From an uncultured Faecalibacterium sp. (lineage in GTDB: Bacteria > Bacillota > Clostridia > Oscillospirales > Ruminococcaceae): a DNA stretch of 21,477 nt. Under the pieces are notes generated by a model. It was not told where the DNA came from. It saw only the letters and a list, made by a program, of their open reading frames with translations, and searched no databases. Both the position numbers and the translations under genes were made by a program. The stretch is taken from contig CALDLZ010000427.1 in NCBI GenBank assembly GCA_937915335.1, positions 1-21,477 of the forward strand, in the 5' to 3' direction. Positions 8,431-15,368 of this stretch are shown here, piece after piece; positions within the stretch are counted from its first letter, which is position 1; each line of letters begins with the position of its first letter.

Positions 8431-8436
8431 TTTCAT

Positions 8437-8901
8437 TTATTGTACAAGATGCGTCTGCGTGCCGCCATCCAGACGGAGCAGCTGCACAAGATAAGCACAG
8501 GCGTGGAGGTATCCGCTGACACCCTCGCCCGCAAAGCGGCCCTGACAGCCAAAGGAGACCACATCCACACTGCGGAACGGTTCCTTGCCGCTGGGGTCAT
8601 TCAGCATCACCTCCACGGCGGGCACGCCGCACAGCTGCAGCGCTTCCAGAATGGCCACACTGTAATAGGCGTAGCCGCCCGGGTTGATGATGATGCCGTT
8701 GGCCCGGCCTGCCGCCGACTGGATCTCGTCGATGAGGTCGCCCTCGTGGTTGGACTGGAAAAAGTCCACCTGAATGTCCATCTGGGCGCAGCCCGCCTCG
8801 ATATAATCCAGCAGGGTGTTATAATCGATCTGCCCCTCCACGCCCGGCTCGGTGAACTGGGTCAGGTTGAGGTTGGGGCCGTTAATGACTAAAAATTTCA
8901 T
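8437..8901 (-). CDS. aroQ: Type II 3-dehydroquinate dehydratase-like protein with divergent active site
   Basis: By fold and context this is the dehydratase converting 3-dehydroquinate to 3-dehydroshikimate. 154 aa, normal for the type II family. NGPNLNL (7-13), INPGG (72-76), VEV (96-98) and FR (109-110) align well with family blocks. The canonical catalytic residues do not: the Arg and Tyr of the REPxxYG lid are T17 and E22, the His of GxTHTS is Y79, the His of EVHxSN is M99, the His of VHAREEF is S104 and its Arg is K106. Asn73, Glu97 and Arg110 remain. The start at 8901 overlaps the aroE-aroK end by 20 bp; the frame opens 12 codons earlier but only this Met matches the family. It may be a variant enzyme or have lost activity. 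Confidence 0.85.
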   Translation of the reverse strand: MKFLVINGPNLNLTQFTEPGVEGQIDYNTLLDYIEAGCAQMDIQVDFFQSNHEGDLIDEIQSAAGRANGIIINPGGYAYYSVAILEALQLCGVPAVEVMLNDPSGKEPFRSVDVVSFGCQGRFAGEGVSGYLHACAYLVQLLRLDGGTQTHLVQ

Positions 8902-10144
8902 CCAGCGCCTCCATTGCCGCCGCCACGGCATCCGCAACGGTGGTCTTGTTGGGGATCACAGCATCCGCCGCCGCCAGATAGAGTGGGCGGCGCTGGGCTT
9001 CCATGGTTTTCAGGGCTTCGGGGCTGGTGGAAAGCGGTCTGCCGCCGCCCACCATCAGATCCTCCAGCGGCCGGTCGATGAAAAGGACGATGCCGTTGGC
9101 GTGGAGCGCCCGCAGGTTCTCGGGTTTCTTGATGACACCGCCGCCGCAGGAGATGACCTGACGGTTTTCCTTTGCAAAACGGAGGGTCTGCTCGGTCTCC
9201 CTCTTGCGGAAGCCCTCCTCGCCCTCGGCGGCGAAGATATCCGGGATGCCGCGGCCATCGGCCTTGACGATCTCCTCGTCCAGATCCACGAACCGCTTGC
9301 CCAGCTTCTCGGCCAAAGTCCGGCCCAGAGTGGATTTGCCCGAGGAGGGCATCCCGATAAGGACAATGTTCAACTGTTCCCGCCGCAGCGCGTTGGTTAC
9401 ACGGGTGATCTCGGCACCGGCATCCTCGAACTTGCGGTCGAGGAAAAACTCCGCCGCGTACACGGCCTGCGCCACCAGCATTTCCAGACCACCGACGGCG
9501 ATGGGCACGCCCAGCTCTTCAGCCCGGAGAACCAGCTCGGTCTTATCGGGGTTATAGATGACATCGATCACCGCTTCCAGCCCGGGCATGGTGCTGATAT
9601 CCAGTGCGCTCACCCCCACATTGGGGTACATGCCCACCGGCGTGGTATTGATGATGATCTGAGCCCCGGTGGTCAGGGCCTGGGCGTAAGTCAGCTCGCC
9701 CTTTTCGGGGTCGGGGTGGCGGCTGACGGTATAAATCCGCTTTGCACCCCGGTCATGGGCCACGGCCCAGGTGGTGTTGTGGGTGCCGCCGGTGCCCAGA
9801 ATGAGCACGGTCTTATCCTTGAACTCCACACCGTGGGCATCGCACAGGTAGGAGAAACCGGGATAATCGGTATTATAGCCGTAAAGCAGCCCGTTTTTGT
9901 TGACGATGGTGTTCACGGCATTGATGGCCTTGGCATGGGGGTCGATATAGGAGCAGTAGTCCATGACCACCAGCTTATAGGGGATGGTGACATTGATGGC
10001 CTTGAAAGGGCGCTTGACCATAAAGGCCCGAACCTCTTCCTCCGTGGGCAGGGGGCACAGGTCATACCGGTAGCCGCAGAGCATCTCGTGGATGATCTTT
10101 GAATAGGAGTGGCCCAGCCGCCCGCCAATGAGTCCGTATTCCAT
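8882..10144 (-). CDS. aroE-aroK: Bifunctional shikimate dehydrogenase - shikimate kinase fusion
   Basis: 420 aa covering two consecutive steps: reduction of 3-dehydroshikimate and phosphorylation of shikimate. AroE part (about 1-250): SYSK (13-16), catalytic K57 in NVTIPYK, catalytic D93 in YNTDY, nucleotide-binding GTGGTH (117-122), NTTPVGMYP. AroK part (about 257-420): Walker A GMPSSGKST (264-272), DLDEE (287-291), GFRKRE with a substrate Arg, SCGGG (332-336) and lid GGGRPLS (366-372). No stop or frameshift separates the halves and the linker is short. Its ATG directly follows the aroC TAA (0 bp), with AAGGAGGTG inside the aroC end as RBS. After the NADP-binding strand it reads SRHPDPEK, where many AroEs have NRT. 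Confidence 0.95.
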   Translation of the reverse strand: MEYGLIGGRLGHSYSKIIHEMLCGYRYDLCPLPTEEEVRAFMVKRPFKAINVTIPYKLVVMDYCSYIDPHAKAINAVNTIVNKNGLLYGYNTDYPGFSYLCDAHGVEFKDKTVLILGTGGTHNTTWAVAHDRGAKRIYTVSRHPDPEKGELTYAQALTTGAQIIINTTPVGMYPNVGVSALDISTMPGLEAVIDVIYNPDKTELVLRAEELGVPIAVGGLEMLVAQAVYAAEFFLDRKFEDAGAEITRVTNALRREQLNIVLIGMPSSGKSTLGRTLAEKLGKRFVDLDEEIVKADGRGIPDIFAAEGEEGFRKRETEQTLRFAKENRQVISCGGGVIKKPENLRALHANGIVLFIDRPLEDLMVGGGRPLSTSPEALKTMEAQRRPLYLAAADAVIPNKTTVADAVAAAMEALDEIFSH

Positions 10145-11287
10145 TTACAGCACCTCCTTGCGGTAGCCGGTGGGGTTCTCCATCCAGGCCATGCCGTACT
10201 TTGTGGTGAGCAGGTCGCCCACGGCCAACGCGGCGGCGCAGGTCTGCACGATGGCGGCCCGGGGCACGATGCAGGGGTCATGGCGGCCCTGGATAGACAG
10301 CTCCGCGTTTTTCTTTGCGATATAATCCACGGTGTCCTGCGTTTTATAAATACTGGGGGTGGGCTTGACCACCGTGCGGAACGCCACGGGCATCCCGTTG
10401 GTGATGCCGCCGTTCAGGCCCGCGTTGTGGTTGGTGGCGGTGACGATGGCTTCGCCCTTCATCCGGAACGCGTCATTGGCTTCCGAGCCCCGTTGGTCAG
10501 CAAAGCCGAAGCCGGAGCCGAACTCGATGCCCTTGACCGCCGGGATGGAGAAGGCCAGATGGGCCAGCCTGCTCTCCACACTGTCAAAATAGGGCTCGCC
10601 CACGCCTGCGGGCAGGTTCAGGATCGCGGTCTCCAGCACGCCGCCCACGCTGTCGCCCTCGGCACCGGCGGCACGGATCGCGGCCTTCATGGGTTCTTCC
10701 ACACTGCCGTCCAGCAGGGCAAACCCCTCGGGTTTGTTCAGCAGGGCTTCCGCCTGTGCCGCCAGCGTATCCGGGTCATCCAGCGCAAAGGGGGTGTCAC
10801 CGATCCCGGCGCACCGCCCGATATGGGTCACAATGTCGATGCCGGCCCGGTTCAAGGCTCCCAGAACGATGGCACCGCCCGCCACCAGCGCGGCGGTGAC
10901 ACGGCCAGAAAAATGGCCGCCGCCCCGGGCATCCTGATAACCATGATATTTTGCGTAGGCGGTATAATCCGCATGACCGGGCCGCAGCAGGTCAGCCGTT
11001 TTGGCGTAATCCCCGCTGCGGGTATTCTGGTTCTCGATCATCAGGGCGATGGCGGTGCCGGTGGTACGGCCATTGACCACACCGGATAAAAACTGCACAT
11101 TGTCCGCCTCCACACGGGGGGTGGAAAGGCCATCGCCCCGGGCACGGCGCTTATCCATACAGGCGGCGAGAAAGGCTTCATCCACAGGCACGCCCGCCGC
11201 CATGCCGTCCAGCACCGCGCCGATGGCCCTGCCGTGGCTCTCGCCAAAAATGGTCAGCGCAAGATCGCTGCCAAAGGTGTTTTTCAT
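10145..11287 (-). CDS. aroC: Chorismate synthase
   Basis: Converts EPSP to chorismate with reduced FMN, by a trans-1,4 elimination. 380 aa, typical length. All signature blocks are visible: FGESHG (14-19, catalytic H18), RPGHADYTAYAKY followed by RGGGHFSGR, and RHDPCIVPRA near the C-terminus, with the second active-site His. The ATG at 11287 has GGAGGA upstream, overlapping the end of aroB; the gap to aroB is 3 bp. The stop codon abuts the aroE-aroK start, indicating coupled translation. Confidence 0.97.
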   Translation of the reverse strand: MKNTFGSDLALTIFGESHGRAIGAVLDGMAAGVPVDEAFLAACMDKRRARGDGLSTPRVEADNVQFLSGVVNGRTTGTAIALMIENQNTRSGDYAKTADLLRPGHADYTAYAKYHGYQDARGGGHFSGRVTAALVAGGAIVLGALNRAGIDIVTHIGRCAGIGDTPFALDDPDTLAAQAEALLNKPEGFALLDGSVEEPMKAAIRAAGAEGDSVGGVLETAILNLPAGVGEPYFDSVESRLAHLAFSIPAVKGIEFGSGFGFADQRGSEANDAFRMKGEAIVTATNHNAGLNGGITNGMPVAFRTVVKPTPSIYKTQDTVDYIAKKNAELSIQGRHDPCIVPRAAIVQTCAAALAVGDLLTTKYGMAWMENPTGYRKEVL

Positions 11288-11290
11288 GGC

Positions 11291-12334
11291 TTATTCCTCC
11301 ATGCCCAGCAGGGGACGCAGACCCTCCACGGGGATGGTCTCAGCCCGCCAGCAGCCCAGGCCCGGCACCTTGATGATCGTGATCTGGCCGCCCTGCGCCT
11401 TTTTGTCGTGCAGCATCTCGGCCAGCACCTTTTCCTTGCTGTAAGTGGTGCGGGTGGGCAGGCCGATACGGCGATAGACCGCACGCACCCGCTTCTGCAG
11501 TGCCTTGGTCTCGATCATGGGCAGCATCCCCAGTGCCACGCACTCGCCGTGGAACAGGCCCACGGTGCGGCGGCCCTTGATGCCCTTGACTGCTTCGATG
11601 CCGTGGCCGATGGTGTGGCCGAAGTTCAGGGCCTTGCGCATTCCGTGCTCGGTCTCGTCCTGCTCGACGATGTTCTTCTTGAACCGCAGGCTGCGATAGA
11701 TGATCTCGTTGATCTGGGTGTCGATGTCGCCCTTTTCAAAGATGGCAAAGAGCTCCGGGTCGGCCAGCAGACCAGCCTTGACCGCTTCCGCCAGGCCGTT
11801 GATGTAGTGGCGCCGGGGCAGGGTGGCAAGGGTATCAGGGTCCACGATGACCAACTTGGGCTGCCAGAAAGCGCCCACGATGTTCTTGGTATCCCCCAGA
11901 TCCACAGCGGTCTTGCCGCCGATGGAGGAATCGATCATGGAAAGGGTGGTGGTGGGGCAGTTGATGAAATCGATGCCCCGCATATAGATAGCAGCGGCAA
12001 AGCCTGCCAGATCACCGACCACACCGCCGCCCACGGCTACCACCAGGTCGCCGCGGCCCATATTGAAGTCCAGCATCTGCCGGAGTACCGTTTCCAGGAT
12101 CTTAAAACTCTTGCTGGCCTCACCCTGGGGCACGGTGATGATGGTGGATTCCCGGCACTGGTCGGCCACCCGCTGGGCATACTGGGCAGGCACGCCGCTG
12201 TCGGTGACAACGGCCACCTTGCGGTCCAGCCGGGCGAACTGGTACAGGTTTTCCAGCGCGCCGTTTTTCAGGATGATATCATAGCTCCGCTCACCCAGAT
12301 TCATGGTGAGCTTGGTCCCGATGAAATCGCTCAT
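11291..12334 (-). CDS. aroB: 3-dehydroquinate synthase
   Basis: Cyclises DAHP to 3-dehydroquinate using bound NAD+ and a divalent metal. 347 aa. The NAD-binding block GGGVVGDLAGFAA, the PTTTLSMIDSSIGGKT block, the NGLAEAVKAG metal-site region (Glu), NFGHTIGHGIE (metal His) and FHGECVALGM (metal His) are all conserved. The start overlaps the pheA stop in an ATGA arrangement (4 bp), so it depends on translation of pheA. Confidence 0.96.
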   Translation of the reverse strand: MSDFIGTKLTMNLGERSYDIILKNGALENLYQFARLDRKVAVVTDSGVPAQYAQRVADQCRESTIITVPQGEASKSFKILETVLRQMLDFNMGRGDLVVAVGGGVVGDLAGFAAAIYMRGIDFINCPTTTLSMIDSSIGGKTAVDLGDTKNIVGAFWQPKLVIVDPDTLATLPRRHYINGLAEAVKAGLLADPELFAIFEKGDIDTQINEIIYRSLRFKKNIVEQDETEHGMRKALNFGHTIGHGIEAVKGIKGRRTVGLFHGECVALGMLPMIETKALQKRVRAVYRRIGLPTRTTYSKEKVLAEMLHDKKAQGGQITIIKVPGLGCWRAETIPVEGLRPLLGMEE

Positions 12335-13404
12335 TTCGTATACACTCCTAACAGCCGTACCGTGCGGCAGACATGATTCAGCTCGCGCAGCAGCGCGGCG
12401 GTCTCGTCAGCGGTGGGGTCACCCACCAGCTCAACATAAAAATAATAATCAAAGGGGACATGGGGCAGGGGGCGGCTCTTGATAGACTCCATATCATAGC
12501 CGCTGGCACCGATGACCTGAATGACCTCGGCCAGCTTGCCGGGCTTGTTGTCCAACGTGAACAGCAGGGAGAACCGATTGCCCGCCGTGGGCTTTTCGCG
12601 GCTGAGGACGATAAAGCGGGTGGTGTTGTCGCCGTCGGTGTTGATGCTGGGTACCAGCACCTCCAGCCCGTACAGGGCGGCGGTCTCCACGCTGGCAATG
12701 GCAGCCTTGGTCTTATCGCCGCTCTCCGCCACGAACTTTGCCGCCATGGCCGTGTTGGGCATGGCCGTGGCCGGCAAGCCGAACTGCTTTAAGAAGGTCT
12801 CGCTCTGGGCGATGGCCTGCTGGTGGCTGTACACACGAGTCAGGTCGGAGAGCTGGGTGCCGGGCAGCACCAGCAGGTTCTGGGAGATGGGCAGGTCGTA
12901 GACATCCACCACCCACAGCCCTGGATGGTTATAGCACAGGTCGAGCACCGCCGACACATCACCCGCGTGGCTGTTTTCAAAGGGAACCACGCCGTGGGCG
13001 GCATCGCCATTCTCCACCGCGTCGAACACCTCATCCCAGGTGGGGTAGCTCATGGCCTCGGCGTGGGGAAAGAGCGCCCGGAGCGCGATGTGGGCAAAAG
13101 CACCCTCCACGCCCTGATAGGCGGCACGGTTGCGGCCCAGCACCTCGGCCTCGTACTGCTTGGCCACATCCATCATGTTCTGCACATAGTCCCGGTAATA
13201 GGGGCGCAGAGCCGGGTCCTCGATGCGTGCCTCGGCCTTGTCCAGCACGACCTTCTCCCGGGCGGCGTCAAAGATAGGCAGGCCGTGGGCCTGCTTGTAT
13301 TCCGCCACGCTGAGCACCGCCTTCATCCGCCGCTCAAACAGCGCGGCCAGCTGGGCATCCACCGTGTCGATCTCCCGGCGGGCCTGTTCCAGTGCGTCCA
13401 TCAT
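12331..13404 (-). CDS. pheA: Bifunctional chorismate mutase - prephenate dehydratase (P-protein)
   Basis: First gene of the operon. 357 aa with three domains. The AroQ-fold chorismate mutase (about 1-88) keeps candidate active-site residues R9/R10, R25/R26, K37, D46, R49 and Q75. The prephenate dehydratase (about 95-272) has VPFENS (140-145), YSHQQAIAQ (192-200) and the catalytic TTRF (261-264). A C-terminal ACT domain (about 277-357) follows. The usual Phe-sensing GALV and ESRP motifs read PGKL (288-291) and KSRP (309-312), so feedback may be altered. The mutase probably also feeds TyrA, which has no mutase domain. The ATG at 13404 has AAAGGA upstream; a second Met follows at 13401. Confidence 0.95.
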   Translation of the reverse strand: MMDALEQARREIDTVDAQLAALFERRMKAVLSVAEYKQAHGLPIFDAAREKVVLDKAEARIEDPALRPYYRDYVQNMMDVAKQYEAEVLGRNRAAYQGVEGAFAHIALRALFPHAEAMSYPTWDEVFDAVENGDAAHGVVPFENSHAGDVSAVLDLCYNHPGLWVVDVYDLPISQNLLVLPGTQLSDLTRVYSHQQAIAQSETFLKQFGLPATAMPNTAMAAKFVAESGDKTKAAIASVETAALYGLEVLVPSINTDGDNTTRFIVLSREKPTAGNRFSLLFTLDNKPGKLAEVIQVIGASGYDMESIKSRPLPHVPFDYYFYVELVGDPTADETAALLRELNHVCRTVRLLGVYTK

Positions 13405-13436
13405 TCCACATCCTTTGCATTTCGTGATACTGAATT

Positions 13437-13465
13437 AGTATACCATAACCGGGACACGGAAACAA
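13437..13465 (-). promoter_or_regulatory. Predicted promoter of the aromatic amino acid operon
   Basis: On the minus strand, a -35 TTGTTT (13460-13465), a 17-bp spacer and a -10 TATACT (13437-13442) with an extended TG (TGG before the -10). The expected transcription start is near 13430, leaving a leader of only about 25 nt, too short for a T-box or a leader-peptide attenuator. Confidence 0.72.
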
Positions 13466-13522
13466 CAAAGGGCGCACGGTTTCAGGGTGGATAACTTTTC
13501 AACTAGCAATGGGGAGAAGCGA

Positions 13523-13569
13523 ATAAAATTGAAGAGGTGCGGTCGTCGACCACACCTCTTTAATTTTAT
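13523..13569 (-). terminator. Terminator hairpin downstream of the plsC operon
   Basis: A long imperfect hairpin. Read on the minus strand, ATAAAATT, AAGAGGTG and GGTC pair with GACC, CACCTCTT and AATTTTAT, with single mismatches between blocks and a 3-nt loop. An outer GAGAAGC/GCTTCTC pair (13587-13593 with 13514-13520) can extend it, and an extra GAAGAG/CTCTTC pair offers an alternative fold. The AU-rich distal arm supplies the U-tract. It separates the plsC operon from the aro promoter. Confidence 0.65.
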
Positions 13570-13727
13570 CTCTTCAAATCTTCTCTGCTTCTCGCCGTCC
13601 CATAATACCGCCCATAGGGGTTCTCCAGTTCAGCGGCCCTGGGAGGGACGGGGCGGGGTTCCGGCGGCGGGGCGGGGTTCCGGCGGCGGGGTGTACCTTT
13701 GGCCTGCTGTACCAGACGAAACCGCAT
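13566..13727 (-). CDS. Small Pro/Arg-rich basic protein, unknown function
   Basis: A 53-codon ORF starting 3 bp after the stop of the membrane-anchored protein gene. Its ATG at 13727 has an excellent Shine-Dalgarno, GGAGGGG, overlapping the end of that gene. Residues 10-30 are rich in Arg and Pro (TPRRRNPAPPPEPRPVPPR), encoded across a 19-bp tandem repeat; the tail reads ENPYGRYYGTARSREDLKR. It has no membrane segment or known motif. Its TAA lies in the first arm of the terminator hairpin. RBS quality and position support translation, but nothing shows its function and it may not be conserved. Confidence 0.55.
   Translation of the reverse strand: MRFRLVQQAKGTPRRRNPAPPPEPRPVPPRAAELENPYGRYYGTARSREDLKR
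13650..13691. repeat. G-rich 19-bp tandem repeat, 2.2 copies
   Basis: The unit GGGGCGGGGTTCCGGCGGC (13650-13668) is repeated exactly at 13669-13687 and followed by a further GGGG. This gives five plus-strand runs of four G. It lies in the C-rich (minus-sense) coding part of the small ORF. Confidence 0.85.
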
Positions 13728-13730
13728 GGC

Positions 13731-14435
13731 TCACCCCTCCGCTTCCACGGTGGAGACCGCCCCGGCGGTCAGGGCCTGCCAGAATTCGTCACTGCCCGCA
13801 AGGGCCTTGGCGATATCCTCATCCCAGACACCCCGGACGCCCACATAATAATCGGAAAAGTCCGCATCGACATCCAGCCCCGCCAGCACCGGGCAGTCCG
13901 TCCAGCGGTAGACCATGTTCCACCAGTCGCTGTCGTTGTCCAGCTCGGGCAGGGTGCCGTCCAGATACCGCAGGGCGCTGGTGCTCTGCTCGAAGCCCGC
14001 CGGGTCGTACAGGATAAAGACAGAGCTGGTGCCGGTGGAGAAATCTCCCGCCAGCTTGGTGGCTGTCGCGATATCCAGATAATCCTCGGCCTTGTCATCC
14101 GAGTAATCAATGATGTAGGTATTGACGGTCACCGTCACCTTACCGTCACCGTTCAGGTCGGTGCCGTACTGAGCCAGCCGCTCCTGCAGGGCGGTCACGG
14201 TCTCCTCGGTGGGGGCATAGGGGCTCACCAGCGCCACATTGTAGTCGGGCGTGGTGTTGCTCGTTGCCTGCCCCAGAAAAAGAACCAACGCCAGCACGCA
14301 TACCACGGCCAGGATGACCCACTTCAGATTGTAGTCCCACCAGTTTTTCCACTTCTCCCTGCGGGTGTACTGCCGGGGCGCTTCAGGAACCAGATCAGCG
14401 GGGTCGATGTCCCGCTCATAGCGATAACTAGCCAT
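13731..14435 (-). CDS. Single-pass membrane-anchored protein, unknown function
   Basis: 234 aa. A charged, aromatic N-terminal cytoplasmic segment (1-37, with KWKNWWDYNLKW) leads into one membrane helix (about 38-56) and an acidic outer domain (57-234). The outer domain has a DLNGDGKV loop (93-100) that resembles the first half of a calcium-binding EF-hand/dockerin loop but lacks the last acidic ligand. I do not recognise the family. Gene order plsC, this gene, small ORF is tight: its start is 8 bp after the plsC stop with RBS TAAGGAG. The link to plsC suggests, weakly, an envelope role. Confidence 0.85.
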   Translation of the reverse strand: MASYRYERDIDPADLVPEAPRQYTRREKWKNWWDYNLKWVILAVVCVLALVLFLGQATSNTTPDYNVALVSPYAPTEETVTALQERLAQYGTDLNGDGKVTVTVNTYIIDYSDDKAEDYLDIATATKLAGDFSTGTSSVFILYDPAGFEQSTSALRYLDGTLPELDNDSDWWNMVYRWTDCPVLAGLDVDADFSDYYVGVRGVWDEDIAKALAGSDEFWQALTAGAVSTVEAEG

Positions 14436-14443
14436 AGTTCTCC

Positions 14444-15166
14444 TTACAATTGTGCCAGAATGGCCTGCCGCACGGCATCGGGCAGCTGCTTCTGCTCGGC
14501 CTTGCTCATGCCCTCGGTATGGATGGGAGGCAGGATCTGCACCCGAATGTCCCCGGGCGTGGCCCGCAGGCCGTGGCCCTCAAACAGGTTCCGCGCGCCG
14601 GAGATCGCCACCGGCACCACGGGCACGCCCGTCTTAATGGCAATGCGGAAGGCGCCTGCTTTGAACTCGCCAGCGCCGCCCTCCTCGCCCTTGTAGCGGG
14701 TGCCCTCAGGGAAGATGATAAAGCTCCTGCCGCTCTCCACGATGGCGGTGGCATCGTTCAGGGCCTTGACGGACGCACGGATATCATCCCGCTTGACGAA
14801 CACGCACCCCAGCAGCTTCATCCAGCGGTTGAGCAGCGGGATCCTTTCCAGTTCCTCTTTTGCCAGGATGCCATGGGGCGCGTCCAGCGCCGTCAGCAGA
14901 ATAGGAATATCATAGTAGCTGCGGTGGTTGCCCACGAACACGCAGGGACCCGCCGGGATGTTCTCCTTCCCCTCCACCGTCACCCGGGCACCCGTGACGT
15001 TCAGGATGCCCCGGCTCCAGCGGGGAATGTTCGCCAGCACGATCCGCTCCACGGTGTCCATGTCCCCGGCCGCCAAGGCACGCTCGCCCCGCCGCAGGGT
15101 GCCGTAATGCACGATCATATAACCGAACAGATAAATGAATAACGCAATGGTGCGCAAAATGCTCAA
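14444..15166 (-). CDS. plsC: 1-acyl-sn-glycerol-3-phosphate acyltransferase, TTG start
   Basis: Acylates lysophosphatidic acid to phosphatidic acid at the inner membrane face. 240 aa from the TTG. An N-terminal hydrophobic segment (RTIALFIYLFGYMIVHY), the catalytic motif I NHRSYYD, motif II-like FVKRD, and motif III FPEGTR are followed by the VPVVPVAI block. The frame extends to an ATG at 15241, but the residues added (CSLPFCPKVCYNDSGFLGRKEE) read through a promoter and the Shine-Dalgarno itself. I therefore start at TTG 15166, 8 nt after AAGGAGG. It is the first gene of a three-gene minus-strand unit. Confidence 0.9.
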   Translation of the reverse strand: MSILRTIALFIYLFGYMIVHYGTLRRGERALAAGDMDTVERIVLANIPRWSRGILNVTGARVTVEGKENIPAGPCVFVGNHRSYYDIPILLTALDAPHGILAKEELERIPLLNRWMKLLGCVFVKRDDIRASVKALNDATAIVESGRSFIIFPEGTRYKGEEGGAGEFKAGAFRIAIKTGVPVVPVAISGARNLFEGHGLRATPGDIRVQILPPIHTEGMSKAEQKQLPDAVRQAILAQL

Positions 15167-15174
15167 GTTTCTTT

Positions 15175-15181
15175 CCTCCTT
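15175..15181 (-). promoter_or_regulatory. Shine-Dalgarno that fixes the plsC TTG start
   Basis: AAGGAGG on the minus strand, 8 nt upstream of the TTG at 15166. No ATG or GTG lies at a suitable distance, so this site decides the start. Confidence 0.75.
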
Positions 15182-15202
15182 CCGGCCAAGAAAGCCACTG
15201 TC

Positions 15203-15211
15203 ATTGTAACA
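15203..15211 (-). promoter_or_regulatory. Predicted extended -10 promoter of the plsC unit
   Basis: TGT-TACAAT on the minus strand (-10 at 15203-15208). No good -35 is seen 16-18 bp upstream, which fits an extended -10 promoter. It lies about 37 bp before the TTG start. Confidence 0.45.
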
Positions 15212-15269
15212 CACTTTGGGGCAAAATGGGAGAGAACACACTTTTTTTACAAATCAGGGCCTTTTAAGC

Positions 15270-15298
15270 TTGCAAATTCCACAAAATCCGGGTATATT
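15270..15298 (+). promoter_or_regulatory. Predicted promoter of the DUF624 gene
   Basis: A -35 TTGCAA (15270-15275), a 17-bp spacer and a -10 TATATT (15293-15298), with a leader of about 65 nt. The -35 hexamer is the same as at the two divergent promoters near 2080. Confidence 0.65.
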
Positions 15299-15368
15299 TA
15301 TAAGCAGAAAGGTAGCACAATGGCATTGCCGTCCCTGCTGCCTAGATAAGCGAGGGATATAGGAACAA

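Noticed and set aside
8396..8433. Plus-strand terminator at 8396-8433 (hairpin plus TTTTT)
   Set aside because: A U-tract exists only on the plus strand, where no gene ends; for the operon strand it is just an intercistronic hairpin.
13405..13436. T-box or leader-peptide attenuator ahead of pheA
   Set aside because: Only about 25 nt separate the predicted transcription start from the ATG; there is no T-box motif and no short Phe/Tyr-rich frame.
13487..14017. 176-codon plus-strand frame across the terminator and membrane-protein gene
   Set aside because: It reads through the terminator hairpin and G-rich repeat in Arg/Pro/Gly-rich low-complexity sequence, with no RBS.
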